A stretch of 64,000 nt of DNA, taken from positions 67,959,555-68,023,554 of the forward strand of contig NC_133333.1 of NCBI RefSeq assembly GCF_042186555.1. The letters are read 5' to 3'. Below the pieces are notes generated by a model. The model did not search any database. It worked only from the letters and a program-made list of their open reading frames with translations, and had not been told where the DNA came from. This stretch comes from Aquarana catesbeiana (taxonomy: Eukaryota > Chordata > Amphibia > Anura > Ranidae). Position 1 is the stretch's first letter, and the number at the start of each line of letters is the position of its first letter. Below, piece after piece: positions 44,640 to 55,509 of the stretch. The position numbers were made by a program, and so were the translations under genes.

Positions 44640-44965
44640 ACAGTTTCGGAGGCCATGGAATGCCCAGGTGACACAACCCCCCCCAAATGACCCCATTTTG
44701 GAAAGTAGACACCCCAAGCTATTTGCTGAGAGGTATAGTGAGCATTTTGCAGACCTCACTTTTTGTCACAAAGTTTTTAAAATTGAAAAAAGAAAAAAAA
44801 ATGTTTTTTCTTGTCTTTCTTCATTTTCAAAAACAAATGAGAGCTGCAAAATACTCACCATGCCTCTCAGCAAATAGCTTGGGGTGCCTACTTTCCAAAA
44901 TGGGGTCATTTGGGGGTGTTTTGTGCCACCTGGGCATTCCATGGCCTCCGAAACTGTGATAGGCA
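44640..44965. repeat. Internal hairpin repeat of the TTAA element
   Basis: ATTTTGGAAAGTAGACACCC and CAAGCTATTTGCTGAGAG at 44,695-44,735 recur in reverse at 44,860-44,910. A further direct relative sits at 44,310-44,350, and reverse ones near 53,030-53,080 and 53,410-53,460. Confidence 0.7.
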
Positions 44966-45059
44966 GTGATGAGTGAAATCAAAAATTTACACCCTTAGAA
45001 ATCCTGAAGGCAGTGCTTGGTTTTCGGGGTCCCGTACGCGGCTAGGCTCCCAAAAAGTC

Positions 45060-45864
45060 TGGGTGTGTGCGAGTGTGAGTAAGTGAGTGCTCCTCCCCCC
45101 CTCCGTGATCCTGGGCTAATGGACAATCACTCGGCAGACAGCTGAGATGCGGTGTATGTGAGAGAGGGCTCTACCGACTCGCCTGTCCTCAGCCGCCCTC
45201 GTGCAGTAAGCAAAGACACGCCAGCATTCGAGAGGGAGAAGGGCGACTGCTATCACTGACTACTTCCCCTCAGTCCCCTCATCTGTTTCCAGTTTCCCGG
45301 TATAGTAAAACGATCACACACTGGCGTTCCCTCGATAGCAGACGAGCAGCCAGCACAGTGAATAAAGGCAAAGAAGGACAGAAAGCTGAAAAGCTGTGTA
45401 TGGGAGAGAGCCTGTTTATCTGTCTTCAGCCTCTACGTGTAACAAGATACACACACACACCGGCGTTCTCCTGGATAACAGACGGGCAGCCAGCTGAGGT
45501 GGAGAGAGAAAGAGGTATGGCTACTTTCCCACTCCACCACACCACTCTACACAGGCAGACTCCACAGCGTGACAGGGCGATAGAAAGCGGAGAAATGGTG
45601 TAAGGGAGAGAGATCTGTGGTAACCTGCCTGCTTGTCCACAGCCACTGCGTGTAACAAAGTAAACACAAGTAAATACAAAGCAAATACACACCGGCATTC
45701 CTTTGAAAACAGACGGGCGGCCAGCTGGAGTGGGAGAGTGTGAGAGGAAGAGAGAGGAGAGGCTGTACTCACAAGCTGCCCCCCTCCCCCCCCCCATTCC
45801 TTTATTTATTTATTTATTTGTTTTTTTCTTATTTACATGGGCAGAGTGAGATAAAAGCCTGAGG
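45060..45864 (+). promoter_or_regulatory. L1 C 5' UTR with tandem monomers
   Basis: A roughly 200-bp unit recurs with the landmarks CACACTGGCGTTCC / CACACCGGCGTTCTC / CACACCGGCATTCC (45,319; 45,458; 45,687) and then ACAGACGGGCAGCCAGCTG. A weaker first copy lies near 45,215. L1 families with monomer-type promoters have the same layout. ORF1 begins at the next strong ATG. Confidence 0.65.
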
Positions 45865-47517
45865 ATGACAACACGCAGACAAGTAGCTTTGCAACCAACA
45901 GCAGGGAGAGGCAGAAAGTCAACAGATGGCATTAAGGCGTACTTATCCCCCCTTGTACCTGAGCAAATAGGAAAGCCGGATATAAAGAAGCGTAATATCA
46001 CGGGCTGTGCAGAAATAGCAGAGCGGGAATCCCGGACAAGGCAGGCGAGTACCCAGATGACAAGTGACAGTGTCGTGGCAAATGGTAAGAGATTCCCGAC
46101 AGCAGGGAGAGGGAGTAAGACCCCAGAGCCTAGCCCCCCTGGAAGTGATGGGAGCCCCAAAGTAATGGGGGCTAAGAATAAGGGCCAACTCATCCCTGGT
46201 AAGGGACATCTAACGATGGACATACAAAGCCCACTGGTAGAGAGCCGGGATACAATGACGCAATGGGAGGACAGTAGGTGGCCATCAGAAGAGGCACAGT
46301 CCATTGACACAGAGACAATGATGGGAAGAGGAGGAGAGGACCCAATCCCTAATACGGATCAAAGTACTATACAGGAACATCCAGAAATAACAAGGGGGGA
46401 TATGGGAGTAAGCGGGCTGCCACAAAGATACGAGGGTGATCAGGAGAGCACTTAGGACGGTGAGGGGAACCCGCAGGAGTGGGATGGACAAAATGCAAAT
46501 TCAGAAAGGAACATCTGGGAATTGTTGAAGGCCCTCCCCACCAAAAACGACATTCAGCAATTAATAAAAGCAGTCAAGCAATCCTATATGCAAGCTGTGG
46601 CAAGTTTAAAAGAGGACATCAGGGATCTGGGACACAGAGTAGAAGGGGCAGAAAAAGAACAAGAGACTATCACACAGGTATTGGTAGACGTCCAAGAGTC
46701 CATAAGAAAATATGAAGAGATATTAAATTCATACAGAGAACAGCTGGACGAATACGAGAACAGGGATAGGCGACAAAATATACGCATAAAAGGATTAAAG
46801 GAGTCAATTACAGCGAGAGAATTGGCTCCAACAGCACAAAAAATTTTTGGACAGATACTGGGAGATCAAGCCCCAAATGTTATTGAAATAGATCGGGTAC
46901 ATCGGGCCCCTCCTCAGAACACAAAAACTGACACACCTAGGAATGTAATCTGTAAAATACACAAATATACCGTGAAAGAAAATATAATGAAGACAGCACG
47001 TAATACTCCCATAATCACATTTGAAGGCTCAAACATAGCACTGTATCCAGATATCTCAAAAAGAACACTTTTTAAGCGAGGGTCGGTTCGTCCGCTGTTA
47101 GAAATCCTACGAAAGGCCGAGATTAAATACCGGTGGGGGTTCCCCTTTAGTCTAACAGCCTCCAGGGATGGAAAAACTGCAACTTTGCGAACAAAGGATG
47201 ATTTAAAATCATTTACAGAGAAATTAGACCTCCCGATGGTGGACTTTACGGATTGGAGAATAAATACTCTAGGGCCCCCCTGCAATGAGCAGATAAATGG
47301 CAAGAGGTACTGGCAAGGGCCAACAGGGGTAGAGCCCAAAGAAGGACTTAAAGGACTCTTTTTGGGTTTTTTTTTTTTTCCTCCCCCCCTTTTTTCTTTT
47401 TTTTATTTATTTTTTTTTTTTTTTGATCTTCCATCTGGAAGGGGGTTTATAGGGGGAAGTCCGGGAGGAGGGGAGGATAAATGGAGGGACATGAGGGAAA
47501 ATGAGGACCTTATGTAG
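45865..47517 (+). pseudogene. L1 C ORF1 interrupted by one TAG
   Basis: ORF1p binds LINE RNA as a trimeric chaperone. The frame from ATG 45,865 is open for 551 codons except for one TAG at 46,453-46,455 (codon 197). The frame before and after is the same. The basic N-terminus is residues 1-150. The coiled coil lies in about 235-290 (VEGAEKEQETITQVLVDVQE). The RRM starts at RRQNIRIKGLKES. The C-terminal domain holds VICKIHKYTVKENIMKTAR and NIALYPDISKRTLFKRG. The end is encoded by long T runs (LFLGFFFFPPP), so the true stop may have moved. Readthrough, or restart within the gene, would restore most of the RNA-binding part. Confidence 0.85.
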
Positions 47518-47736
47518 GTCAATAAGGTTTTTTGTATGGGGGAAGTGTATGCAAGAGTTATGTCTTTTAACATAAATGTGATATATTTTTTGCTTTCTTG
47601 TTATGTTATGTGTAGGTATGTGTCCAATGGGGTCTTGAATGTTGGAAAGGGGGGGGGGTAACAGGGGGGTGCGAATGGCAGAGGGGAAGACAGAGAATAT
47701 GGGCAAGGGAACAGGGGGCTCCTGGGACAAAAGAAA

Positions 47737-50700
47737 ATGACAGCCATACTGAAAATATTGTCATACAATGTGAGGGGTTTGAGCTCACCTAATAAGAGAG
47801 GGAGACTGTGGATGGAGCTGCAACATTTGGGAGCTGATGTGGTTCTCTTACAAGAGACACACTTCGGGAGCAGCTCGATCCCAGGCCTTCCCCAGAATAT
47901 ATTGAAGCAGTGGCATCATGCGGTATCCCCAGTAGCAAGGGCAAGAGGGGTTACAATTGCATTTAAGAAATCATGTCCCTGGACAATGGAGTCCGTACAA
48001 GGCGACCCAGAAGGTCGGTATTTGTTTGTAAAAGGCGTAATACAGGGGAGACGATATACCTTTGCTTCAATATATGCACCCAACGAAGGGACTGTTAATT
48101 TTCTGGTAAAAATGTTTAAAAAATTAGAAGAATTTAAGGAAGGATGTGTAGTGGTTGGAGGAGACTTCAATATGGTTCTAGATCCGAGTATAGATACATC
48201 CACGGGCAGAACCGGGTTATCTTTTAGAGCCATAAAGCGAATTAGACATACCTTAGGTTCACAAGATCTTGTGGAAAGCTGGCGAGCTCTACATCCAGGG
48301 ACTAGAGACTTTAGTTACTACTCTAAAACACATGATATGTACTCACGGTTGGACCTTCTTCTGGTGGATCAATTCTACCTGGGGACTGTCAACACAAGTA
48401 CAATCGAACCAATAACTTTATCTGATCATGCCCCAATAATTCTGACCCTCCGACCAACACAAGTGGCGCATTCGGAACGAATATGGCGTCTGAATGAGTC
48501 GCTGTTGGACAAGGAGGACATAGTGGAGAAACTAAGTACTAAGATAAAGGAATATTTTGAAATAAATAAAACAGAAGAAATGTCAGATCAAGTGGTGTGG
48601 GAAGCCCATAAGGCAGTTGTAAGAGGGGAGCTAATTGCCATTGGTGCGCATATGAAGAGGGAAGGCAAAAGAGAGATAGACGAACTACTAGAGAAGATTA
48701 GGGTCCTAGAGAGAAAGCACAAGAAAAATCTTGACCAAATAGATGGTAGATGTCTGGAGAGCTTAAGAGCAGAGCTCTCACAATGCCTTGAATATAGAGC
48801 GAAGAACAAAATTAGGTTTTTTGCCAATAGAGCATATGAACAGGGAAATAAATGTGGAAGGCTACTGGCAAAACAACTCAAAAAACAACAGGACTCTAGG
48901 CACATGCATAGCTTATTAGTGCAAGGCAAGAAAATAATGGATACAAAGGCCATAGCTAAAGAATTTGGTAAATTCTATGAGGCTCTATATAACATCGCTA
49001 AAACAGAACCATCTGAAGGAGGGGAAAGAGAGGGTCAAAGGAGGAATGAGATAGACGAATATATGGAGAGCGCCGCCATGCCCATAATACCTAGAGAAAT
49101 ATCTGAAGATATGGAACGTCCAGTCACGGTCGAAGAGTTGAGCAGAGTGATAGCAACCCTGCCCCCTGGGAAAAGTCCAGGGCCAGATGGGCTGACAAAC
49201 TCATATTATAAGAAATTTCTCCCAGTTTTGGTAAGACCACTTTGTAGTTATTTCAACTCTATTAATGCTGCAAACCCACTCTCTCCAGAAGCATTACTGG
49301 CATATATAACGTTATTACTAAAAGAGGGAAAGGACCCCCAGGTATGTGCTAATTACAGGCCTATCTCTCTGCTGACCTCCGACACCAAATTATTGGCAAA
49401 AATCCTGGCCCTGAGACTTCGGGAACATGTAGGCGATTTGGTACACCCAGACCAGACAGGGTTTATAAAAGGACGGGAAGCTAGGGACAATACCATCCGT
49501 GCCCTTCATGTATTGCAATGGATGCTACATGGCCCGGATAGAGCCCCAGGAATCACTCTGTCGATGGATGCCGAAAAGGCCTTCGACAGAGTGAACTGGG
49601 GCTTTATGAGAGAAGTACTGGGGAGGATAGGTCTGGGGGGAAAAATGCTAGGGTGGATTATGTCACTTTATGGGAAACCAAGAGGAAGAATAAAGGTCAA
49701 CGGGACAGTATCCGAATGTTTTAACATACAAAATGGCACCAGGCAAGGGTGCCCACTATCCCCTTTGATATTCGCGATAGTAATGGAACCACTCCTGCGC
49801 AGAATTAGAAGGAATGTGGAGATAGTAGGGACATACATAGGACATACAGAACATAAAGTAGCAGCGTATGCGGATGACCTGTTGTTTTTCCTCTCCGCTC
49901 CTCAGGCATCTACAGCTGCATTGATGGCTGAGGTACAGAGATTTGGAAGGCTGTCTGGTTTCAAGATCAACTTCGAGAAATCAGTCATCTTTCCTAGTAA
50001 TATCTCAGCGGAGATGGAGAGGTCATTGAAGGAGATGTACCCATTTATATGGAATAAGGAGTCGCTGACGTACCTGGGGGTACAAATCAGTGCAGACTAT
50101 GAACTATTGTATGAGCATAACTATGGCTCATTACTGAAAGAAATATCAGAAGAGCTAAAGAAATGGAAGGGTAAATATCTGACCTGGTTTAGGAGAATCA
50201 GTGCCATAAAAATGAGTATACTGCCCAGAATAGTTTATGTGCTGCGCACAGTTCCAATCAGGTTGCCAGCGACTCTCTTTAGGCAAATACGTAGGCTGTT
50301 TGTGGCATTTGTGTGGAGTGACAAAAGGCCTAGACTGGCTTACGATATCTTAAAGAGAAGCAAAGCTGAGGGAGGCCTAGGACTCCCGGATATAACATCC
50401 TATTATAGGGCTATGACTCTAGTAAGAATAGTAGACTGGTGTCATGACCTAAAGAGAAAACCATGGGTACAGGCAGAAATGTCAATGGCGAGGAGAAACC
50501 TGGCAGGAGCACCATGGATCCAAGGGTCATTGAGAGGGTTGTCACAATGGACATCACCAATGACCTTGAATTCATTGGAAGTATGGAACAGAATGAATAG
50601 TAAAGGTAAATATGCCCCCCAGACCTCCCCTCTGACCCCTCTGACCCCTCTGGAGGAATTCCCTTGGTTCCCTCCGGGGGAGGAGATGGGAAATCTGGGG

Positions 50701-51573
50701 GCATGGGGCCAGGATGGGAATACTAGATGTGGTAAGTTTGCCCCTAATGGAGCCTTATTATCACTGACAGAGATGGTCATGAGATTTGGGGAGACACGAA
50801 TGGCAGAATGGAAATACCACCAAATGAAGAGCTTTCTCAAGAAAATAAAACCACTGAGACCCATGAACTCACTTACGGCATTTGAGAGGCAGTGTGCACA
50901 GATATCAGAATCTGGGCATATGCTGTCTCGAATGTACAGAATGATCCTAAAAGAACAAGAAAGGACACCCCCTTACTTTGTAAAAGAATGGGAGAGGGAG
51001 CTGGGCCAAGTCTGGACATATAAACAAATTAATAGAATGATATCGTTAACATTCACAACCTCCATAAGCACAAAGGTGCAAGAAATGGCATATAAGTTCC
51101 TAGCGAGATGGTATAGGACACCAGTAAAATTAGCACAAATCTCCTCGGTATCTAGCGATAGGTGTTGGAGGGGTTGCGGACAGAGGGGAACTTTTCTTCA
51201 TCTTTGGTGGACATGTCCAATAATCAAGCCATTTTGGGAATCAGTGGCTCCATGGATTAAGAAACTAACAGGGGACTCCCTGGAGTTTGGGCCTATACAA
51301 TATCTGTTTCACGGAAATCCCGGATCTGTCAAAAAGTATAGGGAAAGCATAACTCCACACTTGGTAAACGCAGCAAAAAAACTGATCCCAAGGTATTGGA
51401 GGCAGGATCGGAAACCGTCAGTCATGGAGTGGAGAAATGAGGTTAACATAATAAAGGAAGCGGAGAGGTGGGTGCATGTGGTTAAAAATCAAAAAAGGAA
51501 ATTTGAAACTACATGGGCAAAATGGGAGCAGTGCGCCAGGGAGATAATGGAAGAGGGAAACATCAACGGGTAA
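47737..51573 (+). CDS. L1 C ORF2: endonuclease / reverse transcriptase, 1,278 aa, open
   Basis: ORF2p nicks target DNA and reverse-transcribes the LINE RNA at the nick. The start MTAILKILSYNVRGL gives the endonuclease Asn (N11). LLQETHF (E40), GGDFNMV (D143, N145) and LSDHAP (229-231) complete the APE active site. The reverse transcriptase has PGPDGLTNSYYKKF, SMDAEKAFDRV (D611), GTRQGCPLSPLIFAIVMEPL and AAYADDLLF (YADD at 711-714). The C-terminus has the knuckle C1143-x3-C1147-x7-H1155-x4-C1160 within CWRGCGQRGTFLHLWWTC. The length and every motif fit a complete L1-clade protein. No defect was found. Confidence 0.95.
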   Translation: MTAILKILSYNVRGLSSPNKRGRLWMELQHLGADVVLLQETHFGSSSIPGLPQNILKQWHHAVSPVARARGVTIAFKKSCPWTMESVQGDPEGRYLFVKGVIQGRRYTFASIYAPNEGTVNFLVKMFKKLEEFKEGCVVVGGDFNMVLDPSIDTSTGRTGLSFRAIKRIRHTLGSQDLVESWRALHPGTRDFSYYSKTHDMYSRLDLLLVDQFYLGTVNTSTIEPITLSDHAPIILTLRPTQVAHSERIWRLNESLLDKEDIVEKLSTKIKEYFEINKTEEMSDQVVWEAHKAVVRGELIAIGAHMKREGKREIDELLEKIRVLERKHKKNLDQIDGRCLESLRAELSQCLEYRAKNKIRFFANRAYEQGNKCGRLLAKQLKKQQDSRHMHSLLVQGKKIMDTKAIAKEFGKFYEALYNIAKTEPSEGGEREGQRRNEIDEYMESAAMPIIPREISEDMERPVTVEELSRVIATLPPGKSPGPDGLTNSYYKKFLPVLVRPLCSYFNSINAANPLSPEALLAYITLLLKEGKDPQVCANYRPISLLTSDTKLLAKILALRLREHVGDLVHPDQTGFIKGREARDNTIRALHVLQWMLHGPDRAPGITLSMDAEKAFDRVNWGFMREVLGRIGLGGKMLGWIMSLYGKPRGRIKVNGTVSECFNIQNGTRQGCPLSPLIFAIVMEPLLRRIRRNVEIVGTYIGHTEHKVAAYADDLLFFLSAPQASTAALMAEVQRFGRLSGFKINFEKSVIFPSNISAEMERSLKEMYPFIWNKESLTYLGVQISADYELLYEHNYGSLLKEISEELKKWKGKYLTWFRRISAIKMSILPRIVYVLRTVPIRLPATLFRQIRRLFVAFVWSDKRPRLAYDILKRSKAEGGLGLPDITSYYRAMTLVRIVDWCHDLKRKPWVQAEMSMARRNLAGAPWIQGSLRGLSQWTSPMTLNSLEVWNRMNSKGKYAPQTSPLTPLTPLEEFPWFPPGEEMGNLGAWGQDGNTRCGKFAPNGALLSLTEMVMRFGETRMAEWKYHQMKSFLKKIKPLRPMNSLTAFERQCAQISESGHMLSRMYRMILKEQERTPPYFVKEWERELGQVWTYKQINRMISLTFTTSISTKVQEMAYKFLARWYRTPVKLAQISSVSSDRCWRGCGQRGTFLHLWWTCPIIKPFWESVAPWIKKLTGDSLEFGPIQYLFHGNPGSVKKYRESITPHLVNAAKKLIPRYWRQDRKPSVMEWRNEVNIIKEAERWVHVVKNQKRKFETTWAKWEQCAREIMEEGNING

Positions 51574-52790
51574 CGGAGGCAGAAATGGTGTAGTCATAAA
51601 GAATTAAGAAATAAGATGATGAGCCCAGAAAGAGAAAATTAAATATTGATATGACTTCTCTAATGCCAATTAAGTAAAGGGGTGGGAGGTAAGATAATGT
51701 ATGGTTACATGTTCTCACTCGCCGGGGTTTTTTTTTTTTTTTTCCATTCACCCCGAATCCATTAATAAACACTGAGTGGTGAGGGTGATGTGGGGTAGGG
51801 GTGTGTTGTTGTTTGCACAAATATAAATTATATAATCATGAATTATAGGGACTTATGACACGAATTAGAAAAGGGGGGAAATCACTTTACAATTTCAGTT
51901 AATATGTTTGCACAATGGGAGGAAGGGCCGGAGTAAATGAATATTGATGAGGGGGGAGGGGACATCACGGATAGAAAAGAAGAAAGGAGAGGGGAAGAGA
52001 AGAAGGAGAGGGAGAAGAGGAAGGGGAAAAGAAAGAAAAAAAAAGGGAAGGGAAATGTTTTCCTTTTTTTTTTTTTTTCTTTTGTCACCAGATCGATATA
52101 CTGGGGGGAAGAGTTGGGGTAAACACATTAAGGATGGGGGGGAGGGAAGAAGGCACAATTTATTAATTATGGATTAGTGATTTTGACAGGAATTGAAAAA
52201 GGGGGAATGCACTTTATAATTTTATCTAAGTACGCTTGGATATGGGGGGGGGGGGAAGAACCACAGAAAGGTGTTTGTTTTTTTTTGTTTTTTTTGTTTT
52301 TTTTGCTTTGCACAAATATAAATTATAGAATTATGAACTATAGGGATTTACGATATGAACTAGGAAAGGGGGAAATCACTTTACAATGTATTTAAAATGT
52401 TTGCACGATGGGAGTAAGGGAGGGAGTAAATTAATATTAAGGAGGGGGGGTGGGGACATCACAGATAGTAAATAAATTTTTTCTTTTTTTTCTTTTCTCT
52501 CTTTTTCTCACTTTATAAATTGGAGAAGCCACATTATAATTATTGTTTAATCACGTTTGAAGTTGGGGAAGGAGTTGGAGCAATTAATAACAAGGATAGG
52601 GGTGGATGGAAGAACTATAGATTTTGATAAGTTTTTTTTTTTTTTTTTTTTTGTGGTAATTTATAAACCTCGGTAAATGGGATATGTGGGGTAATGTGTA
52701 GTCTTGTTATTGGGTTGAATGTAGGGGTATAGTATGTTGTATAAATGATGTATTATATAAATGAATAAAATTTTGATTATTAAAAAAAAA
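51574..52790 (+). other. L1 C 3' UTR with an internal duplication and AATAAA
   Basis: This is a non-coding tail rich in A, G and T runs. Two related segments of about 160 bp (51,813-51,970 and 52,308-52,465) share CACAAATATAAATTAT, AGGGGGGAAATCACTTTACA and GACATCAC. AATAAA lies at 52,764-52,769, 14 bases before the A run. The pyrimidine run near 52,060-52,080 and the T runs are slippage-prone. Confidence 0.75.
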
Positions 52791-52795
52791 GAAAT

Positions 52796-53915
52796 CCTGA
52801 AGGCGGTGATTGGTTTTCGGGGCCCCGTACACAGCTAGGCTCCCAAAAAGTCCCACACATGTGGTATCCCCATACTCAGGAGAAGCAGCTAAATGAATTT
52901 TGGGGTGCAATTCCACATATGCCCATGGCCTGTGTGAGCAATATATCATTTAGTGACAACTTTGTGCAAAAAAAGTGTCACTTTCCAGCAACTTGTGTCA
53001 AAATATAAAATATTCCATGGACTCAACATGCCTCTCAGCAAATAGCTTGGGGTGTCTACTTTCCAAAATGGGGTAATTTGGGGGGGTTTTGTGCCATCTG
53101 GGCATTTTATGGCCTTCAAAACTGTGATAGGCAGTGAGGAGTGAAATCAAAAATTTACGCCCTTAGAAATCCTGAAGGCGGTGATTGGTTTTCGGGGCCC
53201 TGTACGCGGCTAGGCTCCCAAAAAGTCCCACACATGTGGTATCCCCGTACTCAAGAGAAGCAGCTGAATGTATTTTGGGGTGCAATTCCACATAGGCCCA
53301 TGGCCTGTGTGAGCAATATATCATTTAGTGACAACTTTTTGTAAATATTTTTTTTTTTGTCATTATTCAATCACTTGGGACAAAAAAAATAAATATTCAA
53401 TGGGTTCAACATGCCTCTCAGCAATTTCCTTGGGGTGTCTACTTTCCAAAATGGGGTCATTTGGGGGGGTTTGTACTGCCCTGCCATTTTAGCACCTCAA
53501 GAAATGACATAGGCAGTCATAAACTAAAAGCTGTGTAAATTCCAGAAAATGTACCCTGGTTTGTAGACGCTATAACTTTTGCGCAAACCAATAAATATAC
53601 TCTTATTGACATTTTTTTAACCAAACACATGTGACAGAATACATTTTGGCCTAAATGTATGACTAAAATTGACAGTAGAAAATATAATTTTTTTCAAAAT
53701 TTTCGTTTTTTTTCCGTTTATAGCGCAAAAAATAAAAATGGCAGAGGTGATCAAATACCATCAAAAGAAAGCTCTATTTGTGGGAAGAAAAGGACACAAA
53801 TTTCGTTTGGGTACAGCATTGCATGACCACGCAATTAGCAGTTAAAGCGACGCAGTGCCAAATTGGAAAAAGTCCTCTGGTCCTTAGGCAGCCAAATGGT
53901 CCGGGGCTGAAGTGG
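52796..53915. other. Right arm of the TTAA element, no gene found
   Basis: It contains two tandem copies (about 52,796-53,155 and 53,156-53,400) of a unit with GGTTTTCGGGGCCC and CTAGGCTCCCAAAAAGTCCC. The terminal part has GTTTGTAGACGCTATAACTT and ends CCGGGGCTGAAGTGG. No coding frame is recognised. Confidence 0.6.
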
Positions 53916-53919
53916 TTAA

Positions 53920-54680
53920 AGTAAAAAAAAAGTGAAATATTCCTTTAAATATCGTACCTGGGGGGTGTCTATAGTATGCCTGTAAAGTGGCGCGTGTTTC
54001 CCGTGCTTAGAACAGTCCCTGCACAAAATGTCATTTTTAAAGGAAAAAAAGTCATTTAAAACTGCTTGCGGCTTTAATGTAATGTCGGGTCCTGGCAATA
54101 TGTATGAAAATCAGTGAGACAAACGGCATGGGTACCCCCCAGTCCATTACCAGGCCCTTTGGGTCTTGTATGGATATTAAGGGGAACCCCGCACCCAAAT
54201 TAAAAAAGGAAACAGCAGTATACAGGCTCTGTACTCTGAACAGCAGTATACAGGCGGTGCAAACAAGACAGGGACTGTAGGTTTGTTGTTAAGTAGAATC
54301 TGTTTGTAATTTTGAACGGGTACATTTTTAACGTGTTTAGCTCCAGCCAAAAAATCTTTTTTAAGCTTTTTGGAAAACATAGGGAAGGGTTATCACCCCT
54401 GTGACATTTGTTTTGCTGTCTGTCCTCCTCTTCAGAAGATTTCACCTCACTTTTTGTCCCAATGACAAATGTTTTTTGAAAATGTGGGGTTTTTTGTGGA
54501 ACAAGGATTGGAAAGCATCAGTGGAAAGGAGAAATGTTTTTCCCATATTAACTCTTACAGGAGAGAATTTCCCTTCCTAGGGGTAGATTTCATCTCACTT
54601 CCTGTTGTCTGCTTCCATTTGCAAGTAGGAGTCATTTGTAAGTTAGATGTTTGAAAGTAGGGGCCTGCCCTATATATTCA
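53920..54680 (-). other. hAT 3 3' subterminal region
   Basis: There are no genes. The sequence matches 6,430-7,190 in order and orientation. It continues directly from 42,698 once the TTAA element is removed. Confidence 0.78.
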
Positions 54681-54689
54681 GCAGAAATT

Positions 54690-55400
54690 TGGACCTTAGG
54701 TGTTGTGGCCACAACACTGTAAGCCCTCACAGGGCCCTGCTGTGAAATATTAGATCAAGAATTGTAATTACATGCCCCTGTTGAACAGGGGCAGAAAAAT
54801 TGGGCCTTTGGCGGTGGCGGTGGTGCTGGTGCCACAACACTGTAAGTCCTCACTCGCTCTTGGTGGGTGCAGAAATGGGCCCTGCTGTGAAATATTAGAT
54901 CAAGAATTGTAATTACATGCCCCTGTTGAACAAGGGCAGAAAAATTGGGCCTTTGGTGGTGGTGGTGGTGCTGGTGCCACAACACTGCAACCCCTCACAG
55001 ATACTCTAGTTGGAAAGCAGGAATGAGCCCTGCTGCAAAGTATTGCATCAAAAATTGTAATTACATGCCCCTGTTAAACAGGGGATGAAAAATTAGGCCT
55101 TAGGCATTGGTGCTGGTGCCACAACACTGCAACCCCTCACAGATACTCTAGTTGGAACGCAGGAACGAGCCCTGCTGCAAAGTATTGCATCAAAAATTGT
55201 AATTACATGCCCCTGTTAAACAAGGGCTGAAAAATTAGGCCTTAGGAACTGGTGCTGGTACCACAACACTGCAACCCCTCACAGATACTCTAGTTGGAAC
55301 GCAGGAATGAGCCCTGCTGCAAAGTATTGCATCAAAAATTGTAATTACATGCCCCTGTTAAACAGGGGCTGAAAAATTAGGCCTTAGGCACTGGTGGTGG
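54690..55400 (-). repeat. hAT 3 3' array, about 141-bp monomer
   Basis: Five monomers are of the same family as 7,200-7,965 and (reversed) 24,860-26,170, with CCCCTGTTAAACAGGGG-type palindromes and AATTGTAATTACATGCCCC. Confidence 0.9.
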
Positions 55401-55509
55401 CGCCCAGAACCAAAAATGTTCTTACAAGCTATCAGCGTGATCATTGAGGAGGAAGAGGATAATTACTCAGGATAGTCACTCAGCATCAGCATAGGCAGTC
55501 TTTGAAGGG

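Larger units (their letters stand above)
45060..52790 (+). mobile_element. L1-type LINE C, nearly intact
   Basis: The order is a tandem 5' UTR (45,060-45,864), ORF1 (45,865-47,517, one stop), a spacer, ORF2 (47,737-51,573, open), a 3' UTR and a short A tail near 52,783-52,790. The sequences on the two sides are 63-bp near-copies starting AGAAATCCTGAAGGC (44,997-45,059 and 52,790-52,852). Codon integrity suggests a young insertion, the youngest LINE in the window. Confidence 0.88.
42703..53915. mobile_element. TTAA-flanked (piggyBac-like) element, 11.2 kb
   Basis: TTAA lies on both sides (42,699-42,702 and 53,916-53,919). The ends are CCACTTAAGGACC and, reversed, CCACTTCAGCCCCGGACC. The uninterrupted hAT text ATGCTTAAAGTGAAAAAA at 6,420-6,440 is the empty site and fits exact loss of one TTAA. 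No piggyBac transposase frame is seen. The left arm (42,703-45,059) and right arm (52,796-53,915) share repeats, with the L1 between them. Confidence 0.75.
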
